Position numbers and translations under genes: made by a program
NCBI RefSeq assembly: GCF_964340395.1
Contig: NC_135561.1
Span: forward strand, 3,407,501 to 3,471,500
Length of the DNA stretch: 64,000 nt
Direction of reading: 5' to 3'
DNA from: Glandiceps talaboti
Lineage: Eukaryota; Hemichordata; Enteropneusta; Spengelidae
Part shown: in pieces, positions 1 through 10,642 of the stretch
Layout of the letters: every line of letters begins with the position of its first letter
Position numbering within the stretch: position 1 is the stretch's first letter
The notes under the pieces: model-generated
The model's input: the letters and a program-made list of their open reading frames with translations, nothing else
Told to the model about the DNA's origin: nothing
Database searches by the model: none

Positions 1-2065
1 TCATTCCAGTTCTAAAGCATTGAAAATGCTGTCATTCCACTTATTTTATAGAGTGGCGGCTGTCATTCCAGTGGTTCTACAGTGCAGAGTGTGTCATTCA
101 ACTAACTGATTGTAGAAAAAAGGGTGTCATTCCACTGTTTACCACCTAGAAATGCTGTCATTCCAGTTCTAAAGCATTGAAAATGCTGTCATTCCACTTA
201 TTTTATAGAGTGGCGGCTGTCATTCCAGTGGTTCTACAGTGTAGAGGGTGTCATTCAACTAACTGAATGTAGAAAAGGGTGTCATTCCACTGTTTACCAC
301 CTAGAAATGCTGTCATTCCAGTTCTAAAGCATTGAAAATGCTGTCATTCCACTTATTTTATAGAGTGGCGGCTGTCATTCCACTGGTTCTACAGTGTAGA
401 GGGTGTCATTCAACTAACTGAATGTAGAAAAGGGTGTCATTCCACTGTTTACCACCTAGAAATGCTGTCATTCCAGTTCCAAAGCATTAAAAATGCTGTC
501 ATTCCACTTATTTTATAGAGTGGCGGCTGTCATTCCAGTGGTTCTACAGTGCAGAGGGTGTCATTCAACTAACTGAATGTAGAAAAGGGTGTCATTCCAC
601 TGTTTACCACCTAGAAATGCTGTCATTCCAGTTCTAAAGCATTGAAAATGCTGTCATTCCACTTATTTTATAGAGTGGCGGCTGTCATTCCAGTGGTTCT
701 ACAGTGCAGAGTGTGTCATTCAACTAACTGAATGTAGAAAAGGGTGTCATTCCACTGTTTACCACCTAGAAATGCTGTCATTCCAGTTCTAAAGCATTGA
801 AAATGCTGTCATTCCACTTATTTTATAGAGTGGCGGCTGTCATTCCAGTGGTTCTACAGTGCAGAGGGTGTCATTCAACTAACTGAATGTAGAAAAGGGT
901 GTCATTCCAATGTTTACCACCTAGAAATGCTGTCATTCCAGTTCTAAAGCATTGAAAGTGCTGTCATTCCACTTATTTTATAGAGTGGCGGCTGTCATTC
1001 CAGTGGTTCTACAGTGCAGAGGGTGTCATTCAACTAACTGAATGTTGAAAAGGGTGTCATTCCACTGTTTACCACCTAGAAATGCTGTCATTCCAGTTCT
1101 AAAGCATTGAAAATGCTGTCATTCCACTTATTTTATAGAGTGGCGGCTGTCATTCCAGTGGTTCTACAGTGCAGAGGGTGTCATTCAACTAACTGATTGT
1201 AGAAAAGGGTGTCATTCCACTGTTTACCACCTAGAAATGCTGTCATTCCAGTTCTAAAGCATTGAAAATGCTGTCATTCCACTTATTTTATAGAGTGGCG
1301 GCTGTCATTCCAGTGGTTCTAAACTGCAGAGTGTGTCATTCTACTAACTGATCGTAGAAAAGGGTGTCATTCCACTGTTTACCACCTAGAAATGCTGTCA
1401 TTCCAGTTCTAAAGCATTGAAAATGCTGTCATTCCACTTATTTTATAGAGTGGCGGCTGTCATTCCAGTGGTTCTACAGTGCAGAGTGTGTCATTCAACT
1501 AACTGAATGTAGAAAAGGGTGTCATTCCACTGTTTACCACCTAGAAATGCTGTCATTCCAGTTCTAAAGCATTGAAAGTGCTGTCATTCCACTTATTTTA
1601 TAGAGTGGCGGCTGTCATTCCACTGGTTTTACAGTGCAGAGGGTGTCATTCAACTAACTGGATGAAGAAAAGGGTGTCATTCCACTGTTTACCACCTAGA
1701 AATGCAGTCATTCCAGTTCTAAAGCATTGAAAATGCTGTCATTCCACTTATTTTATAGAGTGGCGGCTGTCATTCCAGTGGTTCTACAGTGCAGAGGGTG
1801 TCATTCAACTAACTGAATGTAGAAAAGGGTGTCATTCCACTGTTTACCACCTAGAAATGCTGTCATTCCAGTTCTAAAGCATTGAAAGTGCTGTCATTCC
1901 ACTTATTTTATAGAGTGGCGGCTGTCATTCCACTGGTTTTACAGTGCAGAGGGTGTCATTCAACTAACTGGATGAAGAAAAGGGTGTCATTCCACTGTTT
2001 ACCACATAGAAATGCTGTCATTCGTTTTCCGTCATTCAGGTTGTCATTCGTTTTAGGGTCACCCG
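1..2065. repeat. Higher-order satellite, 155-bp unit of five 31-bp monomers
   Basis: About 13 tandem copies of a 155-bp unit start at 1, 158, 313, 468 and so on; the first is 157 bp because of two extra A. Each unit divides exactly into five 31-bp monomers that begin TGTCATTCCA or TGTCATTCAA and then diverge, so this is a two-level repeat. Copies differ by only a few bases. The units near 1553 and 1863 share the same set of private variants 310 bp apart, which points to recent duplication of a two-unit block. The array decays at 2020-2065 and continues off the left edge. Open frames in it are by-products of the repeat. Confidence 0.95.
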
Positions 2066-2339
2066 TAAGACATAACTCAGATTGACAAACACACACTTGT
2101 AAAAAAAAAAGTGAAATAAGGAAGTTTTGTTTATAAGAATATCGTGGTTTACATCAACAACGTTCATTTATAGGTATCACACCATTTTAAGGCAATTATT
2201 TTTTTTTCCAAATCGTAGTCTTTTCTTATATGATACGCAAAAAATGTTGTAATTAACTTTGAACAAGTGAATGATTTTGGTTTTCTTTTCCAAAATATAT
2301 AAAAAAATATTAGCCAATCACAACAGAAAATAAGACTGT

Positions 2340-2545
2340 GTCTACCAATCACTGATTTCGTCGTAACCAAAGAATCGGCGGATTTTCCAATCATTGACTT
2401 TACTTGTAATTCGAGGATGCAGTTGTTTCGACTAATCGCTGACTTTATAATGACCGAGGATATGGTTATTTTGACCAATCGTTGACTTTATAATTAAGAC
2501 TACGACTGTTTCGACCAATTGCTGACTCTGTAATATACGGTCGGC
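2340..2545. repeat. Degenerate ~58-bp tandem repeat downstream of SDR gene A
   Basis: Three to four poorly conserved copies of a unit containing variants of CAATCGTTGACTTTATAAT end at the stop codon of the first SDR gene. If the transcript runs on, they lie in its 3' UTR. 2066-2340 shows nothing recognisable apart from A and T runs. Confidence 0.6.
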
Positions 2546-5500
2546 TAATCCTCTTTCTTGTTTCTGCCTTCATAGTTGTCCATTGAATGGAATGTACCAA
2601 TGAATTCAGCAAGGATTTTGGCTGTCTTAATCGGCATGAACCTTTCATAAAACAAACAAACAAACAAACAAACAAACAAACAAACAAACAAACAAACGAA
2701 CAAACAAATGAACAAGGGAATCAGAATACAATTATTAAAAAGGGACGCCACTCCAGGAAATACAGACATTTTAATAAACTATGAAGGGTGGTTTACACTG
2801 ATGGTAATAAGCACGTTGCACTCATGAATATTCAGTGTACATGTGTAACTTGAATATATTATATCTGTGATTCCCATGATGCAATAGCCCATAGGAAGAA
2901 ACATTATAAACACCTTTATTACACCTCGACGTTCTTACGTGTACGCAAGCTGTCATTGGTCAGAATCGAATCAGGCCTACTTTAAATAGATTATTGCCCG
3001 CGTGGTGATGCTCGGGCATCATCAAAATTTTGGTAAAGAGTGCCAACCCTTGTGCAGGTTCTAAATTGTGATATTGCCCTCGCTGGCATGTGGTATTATT
3101 TAATTAAAGGCACAAGATCATCTTGATGTTTCTCTGAAATCGCAAGTAATTGTTAAAGCTAAACTATGGATGTCTCCTAATACATCCATGGTTAAACTAT
3201 CTGCAACTGGAATGTTTTAGAACCTGTTTGTTAGATATAATGACTTTATACCTGTAATATTGTACATCCTGAATACTTTTGAATCAGCTGTTAGTTAACA
3301 TAGCTGTACACATGCTACGGTGCAATAAATCCAATCAAATATATATTTTAGGTCTGCACCCTAAAACAGCGCCCTCAACGGCAATCACATTGTCAACCTG
3401 TTACAGTACTACTTCTGATTAACATGTACAATATCTGATTTTTGATATTGGTAACAATTTCCCATTGGATATATGTAGAACAACATTTTACTGAGTGGAG
3501 GTAACGTAAAATAATTGTTCATTTGACTTACGATTTGAACAAAGGCAAGAGATACATATCTCTAGGTAACATCACCATTTCCTGGTTTATTTGGATTGCA
3601 TGTAAGACTTTGTCTGCAACGTGTTGTGGTTGGAGAGGAGGAGCAGCTACACCTTTCCTGAAAACAAGTATGAAATATTACTGTGATATATAACAAGTAT
3701 GAAATATTACTGTGATATATAACAAGTACAAGATATTACTGTGATATATAACAAGTACAAGATATTACTGTGATATATAACAAGTATGAAATATTACTGT
3801 GATATATAACAAGTACAAGATATTACTGTGATATATAACAAGTACAAGATATTACTGTGATATTATAACAAGTACAAGATATTACTGTGATATATAACAA
3901 GAATGAAATATTACTGTGATATATAACAAGTACAAGATATTACTGTGATATATAACAAGTACAAGATATTACTGTGATATATAACAAGTATGAAATATTA
4001 CTGTGATATATAACAAGTATGAAATATTACTGTGATATATAACAAGTACAAGATATTACTGTGATATATAACAAGTATGAAATATTACTGTGATATATAA
4101 CAAGTATGAAATATTACTGTGATATTATAACAAGTATGAAATATTACTGTGATATTATAACAAGTATGAAATATTACTGTGATATATAACAAGTATGAAA
4201 TATTACTGTGATATATAACAAGTATGAAATATTACTGTGATATATAACAAGTACGAAATATTACTGTGATATATAACAAGTACGAAATATTACTGTCATA
4301 TATAACAAGTATGAAATATTACTGTGATATTATAACAAGTACAAGATATTACTGTGATATTATAACAAGTACAAGATATTACTGTGATATTATAACAAGT
4401 ACAAGATATTACTGTGATATTATAACAAGTACAAGATATTACTGTGATATATAACAAGTATGAAATATTACTGTCATATATAACAAGTACGAAATATTAC
4501 TGTGATATATAACAAGTATGAAATATTACTGTGATATTATAACAAGTACAAGATATTACTGTGATATTATAACAAGTACAAGATATTACTATGATATATA
4601 ACAAGTACAAGATATTACTGTGATATTATAACAAGTACAAGATATTACTGTGATATATAACAAGTATGAAATATTACTGTGATATTATAACAAGTATGAA
4701 ATATTACTGTGATATATAACAAGTATGAAATATTACTGTGATATTATAACAAGTATGAAATATTACTGTGATATATAACAAGTATGAAATATTACTGTGA
4801 TATTATAACAAGTATGAAATATTACTGTGATATTATAACAAGTACAAGATATTACTGTGATATTATAACAAGTACAAGATATTACTGTGATATTATAACA
4901 AGTACGAAATATTACTGTGATATTATAACAAGTACAAGATATTACTGTGATATATAACAAGTACAAGATATTACTGTGATATATAACAAGTACAAGATAT
5001 TACTGTGATATATAACAAGTACAAGATATTACTGTGATATATAACAAGTACAAGATATTACTGTGATATATAACAAGTACAAGATATTACTGTGATATAT
5101 AACAAGTACAAGATATTACTGTGATATATAACAAGTACAATATATTACTGTGATATATAACAAGTACAAGATGTTACTGTGATATATAACAAGTACAAGA
5201 TATTACTGTGATATATAACAAGTACAAGATATTACTATGATATATAACAAGTACAAGATATTACTGTGATATATAACAAGTACAGGATATTACTGTGATA
5301 TATAACAAGTACAAGATATTACTGTGATATATAACAAGTACAAGATATTACTGTGATATATAACAAGTACAAGATATTACTGTGATATATAACAAGTACA
5401 AGATATTACTGTGATATATAACAAGTACAATATATTACTGTGATATATAACAAGTACAGGATATTACTGTGATATATAACAAGTACAAGATATTACTGTG

Positions 5501-5750
5501 ATATATAACAAGTACAAGATATTACTGTGATATATAACAAGTACAATATATTACTGTGATATATAACAAGTACAAGATATTACTGTGATATTTAACAAGT
5601 ACAAGATATTACTGTGATATTTATCTTTACTGTTATATATCATAGACGTTTATGGTTATCTCCAAGGATTAGAAACTAAATCATCCAAATCCTAAGCAAT
5701 ACTAACAGATTATATTGTAGGTTATTGTATGATACTACTGGCAAGCAGAT

Positions 5751-5799
<49 letters not shown>

Positions 5800-5930
5800 G
5801 GTCGGTTTAGGTTCATTCACTTTATTCATTCACTTCGGCTAGTCAAAGTACTAGCTGTGTGTAAGAAAGACATGTACTTTGACATACCACCTATAGTAGA
5901 CAGACAGACAGGCGGACAGGCGGACAGGCG

Positions 5931-6005
<75 letters not shown>

Positions 6006-6102
6006 TTGCTTACTTGAGTGAGTGAGTGAATGAGTGAGTGAGTGAGTGGGTGGGTGGGTGGGTGGGTGAGTGAGTGAGTGTGTGAGTGAGTGAGTGAGTG
6101 AG

Positions 6103-6148
<46 letters not shown>

Positions 6149-7594
6149 GACATTAGTCCTGCTTGCAGACAGTGCACGCGTTTCACTCAACACCGACTTA
6201 CTCCGTCTGCAAGCAGGATTATATTGACATAAAAGTGACGAGTCGAGTGACAAACCTGAATGGCATACAAACCTGAATGGCATACAAACCTGAATGGCAT
6301 ACAAACCTGAATGTAGTCTCAAAACCCTTGAACATTCCTGTATCCATCGTCCATGGTGCAACCAATGTCATGTGTACACCCGTGACGTCATCCTTCATTA
6401 ATTCAAACTGATAGGCCTCGTGTAGACCAATAGCTGCAGACTTACTGGCACAATATTCAACCATACCAGGTGTAGCTACAATACCAGCTACGCTGGCTAT
6501 TGTCACGATATGACCATGGTTGTTTGCGACCATTGAAGGAGCGAATGCCTTTATTGTCTAAGAATAAATAAAATATTTAAACTATGATAAACATTGTGGT
6601 TTGCATTGGGTGCCGGATAGATTTCAAACTCAACAATATCTTATTAAGACGTCAACTTTAACCTATCCATCGTTTCGTACATATATCAAATAACATTGAA
6701 ATGATTCGACATAACATTTCATTCCCCTATTCAAATTACATTTTTATAGCATGCCCCATTGTACCACCACCCCCCCCCCCCATCCCCCCTCCCCCGTGCC
6801 ATTTCAATTTGTGTTGAAATCAGTAGTAACTTGAATGCAATTGTTGGGGACGCGATCACAAGTAGGTCAGGTCATGACTAACCAAAGCGAGTACACCAAA
6901 TGTCATCAGTTTAGTTTACGATCTGTTGCTACCTCATTTATGGTAGTTTCAGTTGAACATTAATTTGTGGAGAACGAACTATTAAGTACGATGTACTTTG
7001 TATATGATAGCCTGACTGGACCCAATGTGCAAAGCTCGATTTCTATGTAACAATTCACATCTTGGTTGTAGTAGGATATACTAGTACTATAACCATAACC
7101 ATAGCAACATAGGAATATAGGATAAAAATACGAAATATTAGTACCCAAAAAATGGCCATAGTATTAACATTAATAGTTCTTTCAATCAATGCATCGGGGC
7201 ACTCTAGTAGTTTCTTGCCTGCCACCACACCAGCATTATTAACCAATATTGTCACATGACCAACATCTTCAGTGACTTGTTCAGCAATACGGTAAACTTC
7301 TTCTTTCTTAGTGACGTCACATACATAGCTGTGAGCTTTACCACCAAGTTGACCAATCTGTTGAGCTGTCTCATCGTTCCATTCTTTGTTGATATCCCAA
7401 AGTACCACCGTAGCACCCTGTTTAGCGAAGGTGATAGCCATTTGGCGACCTATTCCATTTCCTGCACCGGTCACAAGCACGATCTCGTCGGCGATGGATT
7501 TCTTCTTTGGGGGTACAATGAAACGATACCATGATTCGAGAATACAGTATACAACCTTAAACCAGACAACAAGTGCTTCTATGATGAAGGACAT
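2545..7594 (-). CDS. SDR16C5: SDR16C5-like retinol dehydrogenase, gene A
   Basis: Four exons on the minus strand: 7145-7594, 6307-6557, 3532-3657 and 2545-2641, phases 0, 2, 2, giving 307 residues (human SDR16C5/RDHE2 has about 309). Visible parts: an N-terminal hydrophobic anchor (about residues 4-24), PPKKKS, the cofactor motif TGAGNGIG (42-49), NNAG (119-122), and the catalytic set Ser172, Tyr185 and Lys189 in YCASK. The GKKLLECPD stretch, DTGMFKGF and the C-terminal MPIKTAKIL...MDNYEGR match the RDHE2 branch better than HSD17B11/13. The family oxidises retinol or other lipid alcohols with NAD(P) at ER or lipid-droplet membranes; the substrate here is inferred. The start is the ATG before SFIIEALVV, matching gene B. 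Exon 2 ends with two residues absent from gene B, at a duplicated splice donor. It is a tandem duplicate of the gene at 10643-13561. Confidence 0.93.
2649..2709. repeat. (AAAC)n microsatellite
   Basis: About 15 AAAC units lie in intron 3 of SDR gene A, starting only 8 bp from the exon 4 acceptor (TATGAAAG on the minus strand). Confidence 0.9.
2740..3150. repeat. Mosaic of dispersed repeats
   Basis: 2740-2775 resembles 18434-18470. 2795-2905 is similar in inverted orientation to 18960-19080 and in direct orientation to 17335-17440; shared words include GAATAAGCACTT-like and CATGATGCAATAG. 3105-3150 is the inverted match of 18925-18965 (GATGTTTCTCTGAAAT). About 200 bp at 2905-3100 has no counterpart in the 18.9-kb copy. 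Non-autonomous transposon remnants, family unknown, inside SDR gene A intron 3. Confidence 0.6.
3150..3480 (+). mobile_element. Diverged copy of the MITE at 27586-27955
   Basis: Aligns with 27586-27900 over features such as CTGGAATGTTTT, GGTGCAAT.AATCCAATCA, a GGTCTGCACCC core and TTACAGTACTACTT. A third copy lies inverted at 22085-22280. Here the outer terminal repeats have decayed. It lies in SDR gene A intron 3. Confidence 0.65.
3664..5620. repeat. 29/30-bp minisatellite in SDR gene A intron 2
   Basis: About 66 tandem copies of AACAAGTATGAAATATTACT plus GTGATATAT. Two variants alternate in blocks: GTATGAAAT versus GTACAAGAT, and GATATAT versus GATATTAT. The last third (4930-5600) is almost purely the GTACAAGAT type, so there is regional homogenisation. 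The array starts about 7 bp inside the intron from the exon 3 acceptor, so it provides the sequence immediately upstream of that splice site. Confidence 0.95.
5750..6150. repeat. Cluster of four microsatellites
   Basis: (CAA)n at 5750-5799, a CAGA tetranucleotide run at 5899-6005, GAGT/GTGG repeats at 6013-6103 and (GTT)n at 6103-6150, all in SDR gene A intron 2. The CAA and GTT tracts are reverse complements about 300 bp apart and could pair. Glutamine-, asparagine- or serine-rich translations of this stretch are artefacts. Confidence 0.95.
6157..6218. repeat. 14-bp perfect inverted repeat with 34-bp loop
   Basis: TCCTGCTTGCAGAC at 6157-6170 is the exact reverse complement of 6205-6218. It lies beside the GTT tract in the intron, about 90 bp from the exon 2 donor. 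It could be a small hairpin-type element end or chance. Confidence 0.6.
6250..6312 (-). repeat. 17-bp tandem repeat duplicating the exon 2 splice donor
   Basis: On the minus strand ATTCAG|GTTTGTATGCC recurs so that AG|GT boundaries fall at 6307, 6290, 6273 and 6256, exactly 17 bp apart. The first keeps the frame into exon 3 (phase 2). Each later donor adds 17 nt and shifts the frame. Confidence 0.85.
6600..7140. other. SDR gene A intron 1, no further feature
   Basis: Intron between exons 1 and 2 (6558-7144). Apart from C-rich runs near 6768-6795 I see nothing; open frames here are chance. Confidence 0.6.
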
Positions 7595-7789
7595 GGTTAT
7601 GTTTAGAACTAGACAAACGCACCTGGGGAAAATGGCGTTGAGCTATACACATCGGGTGAATTATTCAAAAAGTTCAAGAGGGTTTGACCTCGATGACCTA
7701 TGGTAAAGTATTTCATAACACATGGCGAGTACTTCAAGAAAAGACACTTTCCCCATTAATTTAAACGTAATAAGCCCCGCCCACCATGA

Positions 7790-8403
7790 CACTGTACAAT
7801 ATCTTACCCACAACTCTCTCTGATTGGTATGCTTGGAGGTTCCTTATTTTATAACTTTTTCAATAATCCATACTTTTCGACATTTTAAGCATAGTAATTA
7901 AGTTTAATTAATATGTAGCAAAAGAACGCTTAGGAATCAAAAATAAAGTTCTAAATTTTGTATAAAAATGAACTAACAACTAAATTAAACATGTGCTGTG
8001 AATAAAACACTTTTCACTGTCAAAGTGTCAATAACTCGGGTAGTCAGTGTGTATGATGAGTTTTAGTACTTTTGTTATACCTATTCAAATAAATCTATAT
8101 CTTTGGCAAAGTCATAACAGGTGCATATATTTTCCTTAGTTTCGTCGCAAATATTCTGCATGTCTTTCACGAAAATCTGCTGACAAATTCCTAAAATTGC
8201 TACTCCTTCTACAATAAATCACTGATACCAGAACCGATGAAAATGGGTATTCAGAAAATCATCAGTGGCAATTCTACGCTTGCCAAATGGAAAAAAAATT
8301 GTTTTTACAAAACCCTATACACTGGTGAGATTTGTCTGACTTCAAGGAGATGATGTCCAACACTACAAATCAGAGAGAGTTGTGGGTAAAATGTTGTACA
8401 GTG
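7790..8403. mobile_element. 614-bp element with 40-bp terminal inverted repeats
   Basis: 7790-7829 (CACTGTACAA...CCCACAACTCTCTCTGAT) is repeated inverted at 8364-8403 with about four mismatches. The interior is AT-rich and has no coding capacity, so it is a non-autonomous DNA element. I cannot see a clean target duplication. It lies about 195 bp upstream of the start of SDR gene A, so it may bound or contribute to that promoter. Confidence 0.75.
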
Positions 8404-8956
8404 CATCGTTACTGTTGCTTTGAGTTTGTGGGACATTTTACTAAAAACATGGCGGCAATTTCGTATGGAGATCGTCTGCAGAGCGTACCCGACGATATTT
8501 TAATTGCTTGACAGGAGTGGAACCATGAATGAACCGTTGTTAAAGGAGCACTGTCTGTAACTGGAGGGTTGGAGAGCGATATTTATTTCAATTGAAAGTT
8601 ATCAGTTTTATTACATGCATGACAAACGTGTTAAAACTTTAAGACCACAGGCAATAGACAATACTTTGATTGTACATTAGCATAATCAGTATCCGATACA
8701 CGATAAGAATTTATGCACACGATAAGAATTTATGAACAATCTGAATCTGAAGCTAGCCGGAATACAAATCTTCTAAAAATACAGTACTGTAATTGATTTC
8801 AGTACAGGAAAGTAAGCTGAATTTAATAATTTGGATTGAAAGTTTATCCCAAAATATAGGCAATAAACCTAACAAGTATACATTACTAAACCATGCACAA
8901 AATTGTAGAGTCACAATAGACAAGCGCCAGACAAAAGTTCACTAAGGGTATTAATG
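8404..8956. other. Intergenic spacer, nothing recognised
   Basis: AT-rich sequence between the inverted-repeat element and the minisatellite. There is one direct repeat, ACACGATAAGAATTTATG, near 8698-8732. No exon-like frame. Confidence 0.5.
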
Positions 8957-9998
8957 ATATGACAGTATAACAATGTAATGCAGTCAGATGGACAGTATGA
9001 ACATTGCAATACAGTCAAGTGGACAGTATGACAATGTAATACAGTCAGATGGACAGTGTGACAATGTAATGCAGTCAGATGGACAGTGTGACAATGTAAT
9101 GAAGTTAGATGGACAGTATGACAATGTAATAGTCAGATGGACAGTATGACAATGTAAGTCAAATGGACAGTATGACAATGTAATGCAGTCAGATGGACAG
9201 TATGACAATGTAATAGTCAGATGGACAGTGTGACAATGTAATAGTCATATGGACAGTATGACAATGTAATACATGTAGATGGACAGTATGACAATGTAAC
9301 AGTCAGATGGACAGTATGACAATGTAATAGTGAGATGGACAGTATGACAATGTAATGCAGTCAGATGGACAGTATGACAATGTAATAGTCAGATGGACAG
9401 TATGACAATGTAACAGTCAGATGGACAGTATGACAATGCAAGTCAGATGGACAGTATGACAATGCAAGTCAGATGGACAGTATGACAATGTAACAGTCAG
9501 ATGGACAGTATGACAATGTAATAGTCAGATGGACAGTATGACAATATAAGTTAGATGGGCAGCATGACAATGTAATGCAGTCAGATGGACAGTATGACAA
9601 TGTAATAGATGGACTGTATGACAATGTAATTCAGTCAGATGGATAGTATGACAATGTAATAGTCAGATGGACAGTATGACAATGTAACAGTCAGATGGAC
9701 AGTATGACAATGCTAGTCAGATGGACAGTATGACAATGCAAGTCAGATGGGCAGTATGACAATATAATAGTCAGATCGACAGTATGACAATGTAATAGTC
9801 AAATGGACAGTATGACAATGTAATAGTCAGATCGACAGTATGGCAATGTAATACAGTCAGATGGACAGTATGACAATGTAATACAGTCAGATGGACAGTA
9901 TGACAATATAATAGTCAGATCGACAGTATGACAATGTAATACAGTCAAATGGACAGTATGACAATATAATAGTCAGATGGGCAGCATGACAATGCAAT
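8957..9998. repeat. ~26-28-bp minisatellite between the SDR genes
   Basis: About 38 tandem copies of AGTCAGATGGACAGTATGAC plus AATGTAAT, with 2-5-bp length variation around TAATGCAGTC / TAATAGTC / TAACAGTC. No fixed three-base register. It separates gene A from the last exon of gene B. Confidence 0.95.
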
Positions 9999-9999
9999 A

Positions 10000-10640
10000 C
10001 ATTGTATGCAAGGAATTCCTTGTCCAAGTTTATAGAAACCAATAAGGGATCTCGCGAGATATGCAAACATGCCTAGCAACAACGATTGTCAAACATGTGA
10101 TCGTGGTCAAGCTTTTGCCGTGGCCATGTGCATTGATGTTGAGAACAATAGTGTTGCTAAGCTTTTGATACTTTCAGCTTGATCGCCCTTGCGTGGTTGC
10201 TATGGATGCAATGACTAACGTGTGATCTCGTGAGACCTGCTGTGAGACGAAAAACGGCTTATTTGCCTGAAAATTGAAATTATTCAGATCTCTTTAAACT
10301 CAAATGTAGAAGCTTATCACTGATCCATTTGAAACAATGAAAAAAATGTTGGAGTTTACCCTTCTTTACATGAAAATCAACAAACTTGTATTTTTCCATG
10401 GAATTAATTTTGATATGACATCCACTTATTATATTTGTATGGCGACCCTTTATTTTCCCCTTTGAACTGAAAATGGGTTGCAGTTTTCTTGAACAAAGTA
10501 ACAGAAAGGGTTCAGGATTTTATATCAATGCACGTATACTACGTTTAATTTATCTAGACTTTGTATTTAGCTTTGGTTTATTCCCAAGCAAAAACTTGCT
10601 GGAATAATTGTTGTATTGAATGTCCATCTTGGCATGATGA
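10000..10640. other. Spacer with a copy of a dispersed repeat
   Basis: 10440-10545 matches 38895-38995 and 62905-62985 (GTTTTCTTGAACAAAGTAA, with ATGG.GACC upstream in two of them). The rest is unassigned. Two ATCTCGYGAGA words at 10050 and 10227 are about 180 bp apart and may mark ends of an old element. Confidence 0.45.
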
Positions 10641-10642
10641 CG

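Noticed and set aside
3664-5620. CRISPR-like regular repeats (also 8957-9998 and 1-2065)
   Set aside because: Adjacent head-to-tail units with no unique spacers, in animal DNA inside or beside spliced genes.
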